DNA from: Chlorogloea purpurea SAG 13.99
GTDB taxonomy: Bacteria; Cyanobacteriota; Cyanobacteriia; Cyanobacteriales; Microcystaceae
NCBI GenBank assembly: GCA_016903695.1
Contig: JADQBB010000020.1
Coordinates: 1 to 64,000, forward strand
Direction of reading: 5' to 3'
Length of the DNA: 64,000 nucleotides
Shown: positions 9,298 to 18,016 of the stretch, one piece after another
Position numbering within the stretch: position 1 is the first letter of the stretch
Layout of the letters: each line of letters starts with the position of its first letter
Program-made: the position numbers and the translations under genes
Notes under the pieces: generated by a model
The model's database searches: none
What the model was told of the DNA's origin: nothing
Seen by the model: only the letters and a program-made list of their open reading frames with translations

Positions 9298-12068
9298 TAA
9301 GCTGATTTAATCTTTTCTTCCTCGTAAACTTCGAGAATTCCCTTACGGCTCCCCGCCGCCCGGCGATAAAGTTCCGAGAATCGGTAGAGGGCGAGGAATG
9401 AGTTATCCCGATGAGCGAGCTTCAATGCCGTTCTCACCTGCGCTTCATCGGTGTTGTTGGCTAGGGTAGCCAGTTGAACGGGAGGGGCATAGTAGTTGAC
9501 GAGGGTATAGCGGCTACCATCGTAAAAGAGCCACTGGGTTCTTCCCTGCGCCCGATCTGGCTCGAAGGCGGCGCACCGTTTTACCAGATCCTCGGACACA
9601 CCGAGGATGCGACAGCAGGATTCTATCGCCGTCTCCTCTACCCGTCCCAGAAATCGGTAGTGCATATTCTGCAGGATGTCGCCCCTGGTGGCGGCGCTCC
9701 CGGCGAGTTGGTCGGGGGCTTGGGCGCTGAGGACTACCCGGATGCCGGATTTAGAACCGTTGGCGAACAGAGCGGCAACGATCTTAGCGATCGCCGGGAA
9801 CTTGATCAGGATCGGTGACTCGTCGATGAAGAAGAGACTCCTCGTATATTCCAGCGACCGGCTGTAGGCGGCGGTGAATGCTATCAGAGCGAAAATCTCC
9901 GATTCATCTTCCTTGAGCGCGGTCAGGGCGAAGACGATCAGTTTGGCATCGGGCTTGACCGTAGAAGGTGAACCTATAGCCGCACCTATCTCGCTATGTA
10001 GCCAGTAACTAAGTCTGAGCTTGACGAAATATAGAGTATTCTCTAGAGCATCCTCGCTCATGGCGAAATCTTCGCTCAGTTGAGTTTTGATCACCTCCTG
10101 GGTGCATCGGGCGATGAAATCTTTCAGGGTGGGGCTTTGGGTTTTCCATTCGGGACTGCCAAGTTTGCCTCCTTCGGCTTTCTCGTAGCGATTCAGTATG
10201 TCGGGATCTTTGAAGAAAGCGTTAACGGCGAAGGAAATTACCGTTTTCACCTCGGTTTCTAATCTGCCATCGACGATCGCACTCGAACCACCGAGAACCA
10301 TAGAGGTGAGGGTGTCTTTGAGGAAGCCCTGGTATAGACTCCACCTTTTAGCTCGCTCCTTCGGTTCTTCAATACGGGATAAATCGATGCGATCAAAGAT
10401 GTTGAAGGAGTATTCCCTTACATCAAAATAATCACCGATGGCTGATAGATATTGGGTGTAATCGGTAAAAGTAGATCTACCAGAAGAGCCGGGATAATCG
10501 ATGGCGATGACGGGAATATTCTGAGACAGGGCGAGGGTGAGGACGGAACCGATGAAAACCGATTTGCCGCTTCTACTACTGGCGAAGAAGCCGACGTGCC
10601 GCCCCTCGTACTCGAACACGTTAAGGTAGACCGGGATTTTACTATCTTGAGCGATCAGTTCCACTCCCTTGTTACTGCCCGTTACCGTGGTCAAGAGGGG
10701 AAACAGCCCCAGCACCTCCGTATTCAAGTAATCCAAGGTACGATTGGTGAAAGTTGATTGCAGCAGTCTGGATTTGGTCAGGGGTAGTGTCTGCATCCAG
10801 ATTTCCCACGCTACCTCTCTCTCCTGGACGACAACGGCGGGGGATTGGAAGGAGTTTCGGATTTCGAGGGCGATCTGATCCCCTTCTTCCGGTGTGGCTG
10901 CGTGAACGATGATCGCCATCCCTACATGGAAAGGGACGTTCCCTTGTATCAGGGAGACTTGAGCTTGAACGGACTCCTCGGTTTGCAGGTTGGCACCCAC
11001 ATCGATGTTCTGTTTCTTCTTTGCGGACTTGTCGCGGTTGACGCTCTCACGGATCAGTTTCTCCATTGAAATACGGGCGACCCGCTGATCTCCCCTCCAG
11101 ATTTGCGATACGAATTCGATGTGCTTGATGCGCCGTTTCTCCAGCAACCGGAACAGATAACCCGCCTGTTCTCTGGCATCGTTCCAGCCGTAGGGTTTAT
11201 CGAGGAAGGTGAGAACCGTACAGTAGGTTTTCGTCGCCGGATTATATACCCAGCGTCTATCCGCAGTGGGGACGTGATGTTGGAATAGGAGCGTCGCCGG
11301 ACTCGTTTCACTCCACATCTGAAGTTTTAAGCCGGTGCGATCGTAGGTTATCAACTGCGGGAACCCTTGCGGTTCGTCCCCATCGTTAAAGAGTGACCAT
11401 GCGTATGAGCGCATTTCTTCGGCTGTCAGAGCGCGGGCTTTCAACTCCAGTTTGTCGGTGATGAAGGAATGCCATTGACTTTGGGCTTCTCTGGCTCCCC
11501 GGAAAGCCCTCTCGTATTGCTCCTGCCCCACCGTATTCGCCCCACCGAAGTAGGACAAGATATGTCCCTGCACCCAGAACAGGGCGCGTTCGATCCAATC
11601 GGCGGCCTCCTTTTCGCTGTCTGCGCTGTAGGTGACGAAGAGGAAATCTTTCTTCACCACCCGGTAGCCATCTGCGGTTAACTCCCTCACCCGACTCTTC
11701 TCTCCGTAGAGGAAGAATTTCAGTTCATCGCAGGGAGATGACTTGATCAAACCGTCTAGATAGGATTGACGATCGCTATCATCCGGCTCGATCAGCGAGC
11801 GTAACATCAGGGAATCATTAGGGGGGAAGTCTTTTAAACCCGTCTCTGCCCTTTCTAGTCTCTGTTGTAGTTGATCTAGGGGGGTGTAGGAGTGGATGCC
11901 CTCCAATTCCCAACCGAAGACGAAAGTAGGCGCTTCTTCGGGGGTTGTTTTTAACAGGTAAACGCCGATGTCCCCCTCGAAGGAAAATCGGCAGTAACTC
12001 GCCAGATCTAGGTAGTTTTGAATCGGGTCGTACACATCGACCCTGACTTTCTTGACTTTTCGGGGCAT
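9297..12068 (-). CDS. virB4: VirB4/TraC-type T4SS ATPase
   Basis: Hexameric ATPase that powers pilus assembly and transfer at the inner membrane. I choose the ATG at 12068 (MPRKVKKVRV), 4 bases after the VirB3-like stop. The frame continues to 12146 but that part lies within the VirB3 gene. Walker A (SSRSGKS) is near residue 500, with a Walker B-type LFFIDE near 748 and a later QAPDQLAGS / MHYRFLGRVEE region typical of VirB4. The N-terminal ~480 residues are the VirB4/TraC accessory region. Length (about 923 residues) suits the family. Confidence 0.9.
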   Translation of the reverse strand: MPRKVKKVRVDVYDPIQNYLDLASYCRFSFEGDIGVYLLKTTPEEAPTFVFGWELEGIHSYTPLDQLQQRLERAETGLKDFPPNDSLMLRSLIEPDDSDRQSYLDGLIKSSPCDELKFFLYGEKSRVRELTADGYRVVKKDFLFVTYSADSEKEAADWIERALFWVQGHILSYFGGANTVGQEQYERAFRGAREAQSQWHSFITDKLELKARALTAEEMRSYAWSLFNDGDEPQGFPQLITYDRTGLKLQMWSETSPATLLFQHHVPTADRRWVYNPATKTYCTVLTFLDKPYGWNDAREQAGYLFRLLEKRRIKHIEFVSQIWRGDQRVARISMEKLIRESVNRDKSAKKKQNIDVGANLQTEESVQAQVSLIQGNVPFHVGMAIIVHAATPEEGDQIALEIRNSFQSPAVVVQEREVAWEIWMQTLPLTKSRLLQSTFTNRTLDYLNTEVLGLFPLLTTVTGSNKGVELIAQDSKIPVYLNVFEYEGRHVGFFASSRSGKSVFIGSVLTLALSQNIPVIAIDYPGSSGRSTFTDYTQYLSAIGDYFDVREYSFNIFDRIDLSRIEEPKERAKRWSLYQGFLKDTLTSMVLGGSSAIVDGRLETEVKTVISFAVNAFFKDPDILNRYEKAEGGKLGSPEWKTQSPTLKDFIARCTQEVIKTQLSEDFAMSEDALENTLYFVKLRLSYWLHSEIGAAIGSPSTVKPDAKLIVFALTALKEDESEIFALIAFTAAYSRSLEYTRSLFFIDESPILIKFPAIAKIVAALFANGSKSGIRVVLSAQAPDQLAGSAATRGDILQNMHYRFLGRVEETAIESCCRILGVSEDLVKRCAAFEPDRAQGRTQWLFYDGSRYTLVNYYAPPVQLATLANNTDEAQVRTALKLAHRDNSFLALYRFSELYRRAAGSRKGILEVYEEEKIKSA

Positions 12069-12072
12069 GGTT

Positions 12073-12396
12073 TTAACGGGCTTTTGGAGGGGATTTCTGC
12101 TTCTTTGACTCTTTTGAATACCAACCGCAGTAATATAATCTGCCATTCACCCAGCGCGGCACCGAACGGTATTTATTGATGTACTGCCAGTGATGGCTAC
12201 CTAATACCAGGGTCAGGGTGAAGAATACCCACAGCCAGACCCCGATGGTCATGGCCAATTGGTTGAAGTTGGCGTGAACGATATAGGCGACGATGAAGGC
12301 GATACAGATATTGACGCACTGGATCGGGGTGAAATTGCCGATTAACGGTATCTTCCCGATCATCCGGTTGACTTTCTTGGTGCGATCTCCCTTCAT
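12073..12396 (-). CDS. VirB3/TraL-like small membrane protein
   Basis: 107 residues: basic N-terminus (MKGDRTKKVNRMIGKIP), two adjacent membrane helices at about 28-75, and a basic Tyr/Trp-rich cytoplasmic tail (YINKYRSVPRW). This is the VirB3/TraL/TrbD pattern, and the gene lies immediately before VirB4, the universal partner of VirB3. The gap to the previous gene is 12 bases and to VirB4 is 4 bases. Family assignment is from size, topology and order. Confidence 0.65.
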   Translation of the reverse strand: MKGDRTKKVNRMIGKIPLIGNFTPIQCVNICIAFIVAYIVHANFNQLAMTIGVWLWVFFTLTLVLGSHHWQYINKYRSVPRWVNGRLYYCGWYSKESKKQKSPPKAR

Positions 12397-12408
12397 CGTC
12401 CCTGCCTT

Positions 12409-12918
12409 TTAAGTCACGATGAAACCGGCTACCACATCTACCACCCCGATGATCAGTAAACTCAACAGGGGTAATTGAACCGCTTCCCACAGTCCTTCCT
12501 GACGGCGGGCGGCGATGAAGACACCGATTCCACTCGCTATGAGGTAGAGAACGTAAAATGCTCTCATGACGCTGAAGATCAGTGTTGCCAGTGCTGTTGA
12601 CTGCGGGAACGCGCTCGACATCCAACTTTCGATGTTATCGAGCCAGACGGCCTGGGCGGCACCACTAAATTGAGCTATGAATCCTGCGGTTAGGAACCCG
12701 GTGAGAACCATCCAAGAAATTATGCGCGATTGTTTAGAATGCCGGAGGATGTCCCGCCAGAAAATGGCGGACACCCCGGCTACGAACAGGAGGAAAAAGT
12801 AAACGAGATCCGCTCTAAGGGTATTGAGGATGCCGTAACCGATCAGGGTTAGGGCAAATTTAGCGGCGAGGTCGGGATTTTTCAGTTCCCTTGGAGGGAG
12901 GATGGATATACGCTTCAT
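12409..12918 (-). CDS. VirB2-like/pilin-candidate membrane protein, first gene of T4SS operon
   Basis: 169 residues. Two membrane segments lie in the N-terminal ~80 residues. Then a signal-like segment ending at GAAQA (near residue 90) is followed by two hydrophobic helices separated by a short basic loop (AARRQEG), as in mature VirB2/TraA pilins. If the protein is cut after AQA, the C-terminal product would be about 80 residues, a pilin-like size. It begins the operon just before VirB3 and VirB4. The extra N-terminal membrane pair is not usual for VirB2, so it could instead be an unrelated membrane component. Confidence 0.5.
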   Translation of the reverse strand: MKRISILPPRELKNPDLAAKFALTLIGYGILNTLRADLVYFFLLFVAGVSAIFWRDILRHSKQSRIISWMVLTGFLTAGFIAQFSGAAQAVWLDNIESWMSSAFPQSTALATLIFSVMRAFYVLYLIASGIGVFIAARRQEGLWEAVQLPLLSLLIIGVVDVVAGFIVT

Positions 12919-13219
12919 GGGTCTTATTCTGAAGGGATATAAAGTTGATGGAGTTTAACGGTCAATCGCTGATTTCTGATGGGAGGTCTTCCATAGAAAG
13001 GGTAAATTGAAGATTTCAAACAACATCAATAAGAAACCATGAGTCGCCAATTGTTTTCAAGCTTTAAGGGGTAATATGGTGATAAATTACTGGATAAATA
13101 AAAACGATTAAAATAATGTTTTTCGGATAAAATATATAAAGTAATTTCCCATACCACGGCGAGGGAAAAATCTGGTTATATATATAAAAATTTACCCCTA
13201 TTGTTAACATAAATTAATA
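12919..13219. promoter_or_regulatory. Divergent intergenic region, probable T4SS operon promoter
   Basis: About 300 bases without a gene, between the first gene of the minus-strand T4SS operon and a broken plus-strand gene. The right half is very AT-rich (runs such as ATATATAAAAATTTA). The whole 13-kb operon has almost no internal gaps, so its promoter most likely lies here. I see no clear paired -35/-10 boxes or operator and do not place a start site. Confidence 0.35.
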
Positions 13220-13234
13220 TTGGGTACCATATTT

Positions 13235-13717
13235 ATGAACCGGGAAGAAATACTAAGGAGATATGCCACCGGAGAACGTAACTTTTCGGGACTCAAGTTT
13301 AACGATCCTCATCTTGATGGCATCGACCTGACGGGTGCCGATCTGACGGGAAATAATATGGAAGAATTTTATCTAGCCCGGGCTATTTTGCTAAACGTTA
13401 GTTTGGTTAATGCCAAATTGTTTGAAGCCTGTTTTAATAGTGCGGGTTTAACCGAAGCCGATCTTAGGGGCGGACTTACGACGTGCTAGTTTGAATGTTG
13501 CTAACTTAACCCGAGCCGATCTTAGGGGGGCGAGATTCCATAACACGGGTTTTTATAGAGCTAATTTGACGGGCGCTAAATTGACCCGTACTGATTTAGT
13601 GGATGCGACTTTTCGGAAGCTAATTTGACCAGTGTTGATTTAAAAGGTTCTAATTTACGTAGAGCTATTTTTATCAACACTATTATCACACCAGAATCCA
13701 CTATTCGTGATAGTTGA
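13235..13717 (+). pseudogene. Pentapeptide-repeat protein, broken by two frameshifts
   Basis: Reading from ATG 13235 gives ADLTG, DLRG-type pentapeptides, then the frame breaks near 13471 inside a G-rich run and stops at 13489. The same repeat continues in another frame (ANLTR, ADLRG, ANLTG, AKLTR) to about 13620, where a second slip of one base occurs, and ends at TGA 13715-13717. The first break matches loss of two G residues, since the same AGGGGGGCG word is intact 60 bases downstream. Pentapeptide proteins form a beta-helix. This copy is probably inactive unless these are sequencing errors. Confidence 0.8.
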
Positions 13718-13803
13718 TAGTTAGCTTGAATTTCTTTAACCGAGGTTTTGTAGCAATGCTAAACTTGCTCATCTATTAAACTCTGACTAAATATATTACT
13801 TTA

Positions 13804-14376
13804 TCAAAGAAAGCCAACACACAGTTTAATTAAATTCATAAAAGGGCCTATCATTTCTAAACCAGCACTAAGAACTTCATTAGCTGCATTAATAATATTG
13901 GTTAACTTTTCTAACGAGGATTCAGCTTTTTTAATGTCATCTCGCTGAGCTTGAATTTCACTATTAAGCTGATTTTGTATATCGTCATCTTTATATTCTA
14001 AAGAACCACTAAGTTCTATCATCTCCTCAATTCTTTCTTTTTGTTGATCAATTCTTTTTGACAAGCTTTCTTTTTTCGTTTCAAGCTGTTTTTTTGATTC
14101 ATTAATTTTTTCGTTAGAACTTTCTACGTTATCTTTGCGAGTTTCAATGGCTTTTTCAATAGTTTCTTGCAATCGTCTTAAACTATCGCCAAATAATGCT
14201 TCCAAAACAGAGACAACTAATCTTGTTAAAGCTTGTTCTAAGTTTTTTAAATCTCTTGCAAATTTTTCTCTTTCATCAACTTCGTATTCAAGCCTCTCTT
14301 GTTGTTCCTTTAACTCTTTTTCTAACTCTTCTAAATTTTTATAATTTCCTTGATTGGGATTCTCTAAACTAGACAT
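13804..14376 (-). CDS. Coiled-coil protein with hydrophobic C-terminus
   Basis: 190 residues, Glu/Lys/Gln-rich with heptad character through most of the length, then a C-terminal hydrophobic helix (LEMIGPFMNLIKLCVGFL) that may associate with membrane. Last gene of a four-gene AT-rich operon, 13 bases after the preceding coiled-coil gene. No catalytic motif. With a dynamin-like GTPase and a HerA-like ATPase in the same operon, a structural or membrane-tethering role is a reasonable guess only. Confidence 0.65.
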   Translation of the reverse strand: MSSLENPNQGNYKNLEELEKELKEQQERLEYEVDEREKFARDLKNLEQALTRLVVSVLEALFGDSLRRLQETIEKAIETRKDNVESSNEKINESKKQLETKKESLSKRIDQQKERIEEMIELSGSLEYKDDDIQNQLNSEIQAQRDDIKKAESSLEKLTNIINAANEVLSAGLEMIGPFMNLIKLCVGFL

Positions 14377-14389
14377 TTTTGTTCCTTTT

Positions 14390-14812
14390 TTAGTTTAAAT
14401 TTTCGTTGAATAATGTATTTAAATCATCTATTTTTATTGACTGAATAAAATTAATCCATTTAGAGCAAGATTTATCAATGTTATCTAATTCCATATTTTT
14501 TTCATCAATTTGAGCATTAATACTAGCTATTGATTGTTTTAAATGCTCAAATTCTTTTTCGAGGCGCTCCTTTTCTGCCTGCATACCTAATATAATGGTA
14601 TAGCACTGTTTTAGCTGTTCAGGCAATTCCATTTGGTTATTTTTTATTTCAGCTAGGTTAGCTAATATGTCACCTACTTGCTCAATTTCTATGTCTTTAG
14701 CTAGCTTTAATAGCTTTAAATACTTATTATTAAGACTCAGCGTGTTATTAGCCAAAGTTTTGTATATATTAACTATTGATTTTATAACCGTACCTACTTC
14801 AGTCAAAGTCAT
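14390..14812 (-). CDS. Coiled-coil protein (140 aa), unknown
   Basis: Almost entirely helical: an N-terminal hydrophobic half (VGTVIKSIVNIYKTLANNTLSLNNKYLKL) followed by a charged coiled coil (LGMQAEKERLEKEFEHLKQSI). No known domain recognised. It starts 43 bases after the HerA-like gene and ends 13 bases before the next coiled-coil gene, so it is co-transcribed. Possible partner or oligomerisation scaffold for the ATPase or the dynamin-like protein; this is inference from context. Confidence 0.6.
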   Translation of the reverse strand: MTLTEVGTVIKSIVNIYKTLANNTLSLNNKYLKLLKLAKDIEIEQVGDILANLAEIKNNQMELPEQLKQCYTIILGMQAEKERLEKEFEHLKQSIASINAQIDEKNMELDNIDKSCSKWINFIQSIKIDDLNTLFNENLN

Positions 14813-14855
14813 GCTCCTTTATATCTTTATTAATTATATAATCTCAAATGAGACT

Positions 14856-17800
14856 TTAGTTTATTATATCAAGAACAACATCGTTTAATATCTTTTCCAC
14901 TGTATTTTTTAACTGATATTGAGCATCTTCTATATGATCAAAATAATTATGCAATAAGCTAATTTTAGCTTTGTTTGCCGTTTCTTCTACTTTTAATTTC
15001 TCTAAGTATGCTGGTGGCAAAGTACTTTTAAATTTTTGGTATGTACGGTTTTCTTCAATTTTTAAGATACTGTTTTTACCCTCGTTCCTACTTTTTAAAC
15101 TTTCTAGTTTTTGGTCTATATGTTTAATATCTATATTAAATTGATGGCGAAATTTTAAAAAATCTTCAAAACTTAAAGTTCTAGAATCACTATTTATAGA
15201 CAAGTCATCTAGATATTTATTGATATTATCAATGTTTTTTGGCTGAATCATATCAATTTTCAGTGGTGATTGTAATAAATTTATTAGGCTATTTCTACAT
15301 TGAAATTTTAACCCTGGTGCTAAAGTATAGATGAACTTGTGTCTAAGCTCATATAAACAATTAATTAAAATCTGACAATCTTTTTCAAATTGTTCTATAT
15401 ATTTAGTGATGTTTTTAAGTTGTTGGCAACATTTATCGTAATTATTTCTGTTTAAAATTATTTGTACATCCTTATACCATTGCTTTTGTTTAATTAAAAG
15501 CGTAAGCTGATCATCGGTACAAGAACTTTCTACGCCTAACTTAACTTTAGCACTGTTTTCACGGGGAATATTTACAAAAATAGGACGATACCAGCCTTCC
15601 ATATATAAGAATGATTGACCAGGGTTAAAACGAGCGACTTCTTCCATTTGAGAATTATTTAGAAGCATGGAACTCCCAATGTCTTTGCGATCATCGGCCG
15701 ATACTAATCTATGAGCGATTTTCACATTAGTATTTTTAATTACTTCAAAGGCTACCGCTGTAGGTAACTGATCTATAACTATGATAGCCTCTCGTAATGC
15801 CCTCATTTCTGCTAACATCCGGGTAATATAATTTGCGGCTTCCTTCTTAGTGTTAGCATCTTCAGATGAAGTGTTTCCTAGGTTACGCCCAACTATATTA
15901 TGAGCTTCTTCTAATAAAATCACATGAGCGGGAGGTCCTGATTGTAAAATACGGCTAGAATCGCGCTTAACATACTCCCGAATTTTGGTTAACAAGAAAA
16001 AAGTGATTAAATTTGCTTGATCTTGATTTAAATAATCTAATTCTAAGATTGTTGGGTATTTTAACAAATCATCAATGCTAGGGTAACTTTCTGTGGTATT
16101 TAATATTAAGCCGATACCACCTCGTACCAAACTCCCAATGCGAACTTCCAAAGCCGCTTTTATATTTGATTTAACCTCGCCTGCATAGTTTTTTGACTCC
16201 AATAAATCTGTAATTTTTTTATATAAATCCTTTATAGTAGGAATTTGATCTTTTTTATCCTCAGACGTTCCTGTTTCTTGACCGGTCCAACCACGATCAT
16301 AATATATTTCCTCCATTGCTTCTGAAAGTAAAGCTGGCAAAGGTCCAAATAAGGGCAAAGCACCACGAAATGAAGCTTCTAGGTTGCTTATATGCTCATA
16401 AAAAGGAACTCCTTCAGATATTTCAAAGGGATTGAATCGAAAAGGTGAAATTTGCTCATTACCTATAGTAAAAATACGAAGTTTTTCTTTAAAAGATTCA
16501 AGTTCTTTAATTTCGTCTTGGTGAAATTTTTTTGACTGAGGATTAATTTGTAAAAGTGATCGATATTCAGTTTTAGCAGATTCAAACACTAAAAAAGGAA
16601 TACCTTTCAACGATAGCTGTGTAAGTAAATTAAACGATGTGGTTGTTTTACCACTACCTGGTACTCCGCAAATAAAAGCGTGTTTGTTTAGTTGCTCTAG
16701 TTTGATTCGGATAGTATTTTCAGGACTATTAATCTCATGCCCACCAAAATCAATTGATTCATCCTCTCTCGGGGGTTTAATACTATTTTCCTGCCTAATT
16801 CCTTTTACTGGTGCTTTACCAGGCACCACAATCCGAAATAATCCAGTTATTTCCTTAAAGGACACTAATCGAAACAAAGGTTTGAGCTTCTTAAAGTTAG
16901 ATAAATGTTGGGCTATATTTCCTTCATCCCAATCTTTCCAATAGCCAGTCGAAATTTTCCCCTCTTTCATTTCTTGAAAACGCTCGTTGAATTCCGATTC
17001 GCTTTTGCTTTTGGTGATGATAATATTTCTATAACGACTTTTTACCGTACCACTTGTTAAAAAAGTATTCAAGACATAGATCACTGGTAGCTCGTCTTTT
17101 CCCAAGACTCTAAAAGTATATTGATACAAGTCTTCAGCGACATAAGATTGATATTTTTCGTAAATACGCTCGAAGATTCGGATAGTTGAATCTTCTTGAA
17201 ATTCACCATCTCCTCCTCTTTCGGACCACCTTGGATTACTTAATTTTTTTAGATCATCAATTGTTTCACTAAGAGCTTTAATCAATTGGTTTTTTTGGTC
17301 AGCGGAGGCTGGATAAGGGAAAGCTGGATAAGGACGTAGTGTTATATCGAGCATTAACGGGCTTTTGAAACGATTAATGGCATCACATACTACACACATA
17401 TCATTAGCCTCATCAGGTTCCCACGGGAGGGGTGCATAGTATGGTGGAGAAGAACCAATTTCAGGAATTGATTCTTCGTATTTAATCGTTTCACCTATCA
17501 AGCTTAGCTCACCACTTTTATTCTCAAAGAAATTATCGTATTTAGCTTTTTCCTCTGATCCTATTTCTATAATTTTCAAGTCATAAAACTCACCTATAAA
17601 TGTGGTAAGCTCTTTGAAGTCATTAATTTTTTCCGTAATTAATTTTCCTAGTTCATTTAAAATTTTAGCATCAAATTTACCTGTTTCCCTTTCCTTTTCT
17701 AACTTGCTTACATATTTATTCCATTTTTCAATTTCTTCTTTATTAGGTGGAATTAAAACACAATAAATTTTTAATCTTTCATCAAAGTTTTCTTCAGGTA

Positions 17801-17990
17801 AATAAAGATAACGAATGGAAAAAGTAAGACCACATGATTTGGAAATTTCAGTAAAGAATAAAAGAAATTTAGTTTGGTCGCTAAAAATTTTAGCTTTTAC
17901 GTTGTTCCCATGAACAGAAGTATATTTTTGTGAGTTGAGATCGGGAAGCTCTTTAATTTGAAATACTAGGGGGGAGTTTGTGGTGTTCAT
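14856..17990 (-). CDS. HerA/DUF87-type P-loop ATPase with helical C-terminus
   Basis: 1044 residues. Residues ~1-400 are an unrecognised N-terminal region with a CVVC pair. The P-loop GVPGSGKTTT is near residue 443, and the Walker B with catalytic glutamate pair (VILLEEAHN) near 692, followed by a TRMLAEMRALRE helix, as in HerA/VirB4-like hexameric translocases. The C-terminal ~230 residues are Asn/Lys-rich and helical. No nuclease or SIR2 domain is apparent. It is the second gene of an operon led by a dynamin-like GTPase. HerA-type ATPases are common in anti-phage operons; here the role is unknown. Confidence 0.8.
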   Translation of the reverse strand: MNTTNSPLVFQIKELPDLNSQKYTSVHGNNVKAKIFSDQTKFLLFFTEISKSCGLTFSIRYLYLPEENFDERLKIYCVLIPPNKEEIEKWNKYVSKLEKERETGKFDAKILNELGKLITEKINDFKELTTFIGEFYDLKIIEIGSEEKAKYDNFFENKSGELSLIGETIKYEESIPEIGSSPPYYAPLPWEPDEANDMCVVCDAINRFKSPLMLDITLRPYPAFPYPASADQKNQLIKALSETIDDLKKLSNPRWSERGGDGEFQEDSTIRIFERIYEKYQSYVAEDLYQYTFRVLGKDELPVIYVLNTFLTSGTVKSRYRNIIITKSKSESEFNERFQEMKEGKISTGYWKDWDEGNIAQHLSNFKKLKPLFRLVSFKEITGLFRIVVPGKAPVKGIRQENSIKPPREDESIDFGGHEINSPENTIRIKLEQLNKHAFICGVPGSGKTTTSFNLLTQLSLKGIPFLVFESAKTEYRSLLQINPQSKKFHQDEIKELESFKEKLRIFTIGNEQISPFRFNPFEISEGVPFYEHISNLEASFRGALPLFGPLPALLSEAMEEIYYDRGWTGQETGTSEDKKDQIPTIKDLYKKITDLLESKNYAGEVKSNIKAALEVRIGSLVRGGIGLILNTTESYPSIDDLLKYPTILELDYLNQDQANLITFFLLTKIREYVKRDSSRILQSGPPAHVILLEEAHNIVGRNLGNTSSEDANTKKEAANYITRMLAEMRALREAIIVIDQLPTAVAFEVIKNTNVKIAHRLVSADDRKDIGSSMLLNNSQMEEVARFNPGQSFLYMEGWYRPIFVNIPRENSAKVKLGVESSCTDDQLTLLIKQKQWYKDVQIILNRNNYDKCCQQLKNITKYIEQFEKDCQILINCLYELRHKFIYTLAPGLKFQCRNSLINLLQSPLKIDMIQPKNIDNINKYLDDLSINSDSRTLSFEDFLKFRHQFNIDIKHIDQKLESLKSRNEGKNSILKIEENRTYQKFKSTLPPAYLEKLKVEETANKAKISLLHNYFDHIEDAQYQLKNTVEKILNDVVLDIIN

Positions 17991-18016
17991 TGTTAGCTAT
18001 AGTTATTTGTTGGTAA

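Noticed and set aside
12069..12146. N-terminal extension of the VirB4 gene
   Set aside because: It lies entirely inside the VirB3-like gene; the ATG at 12068 follows that gene's stop directly.
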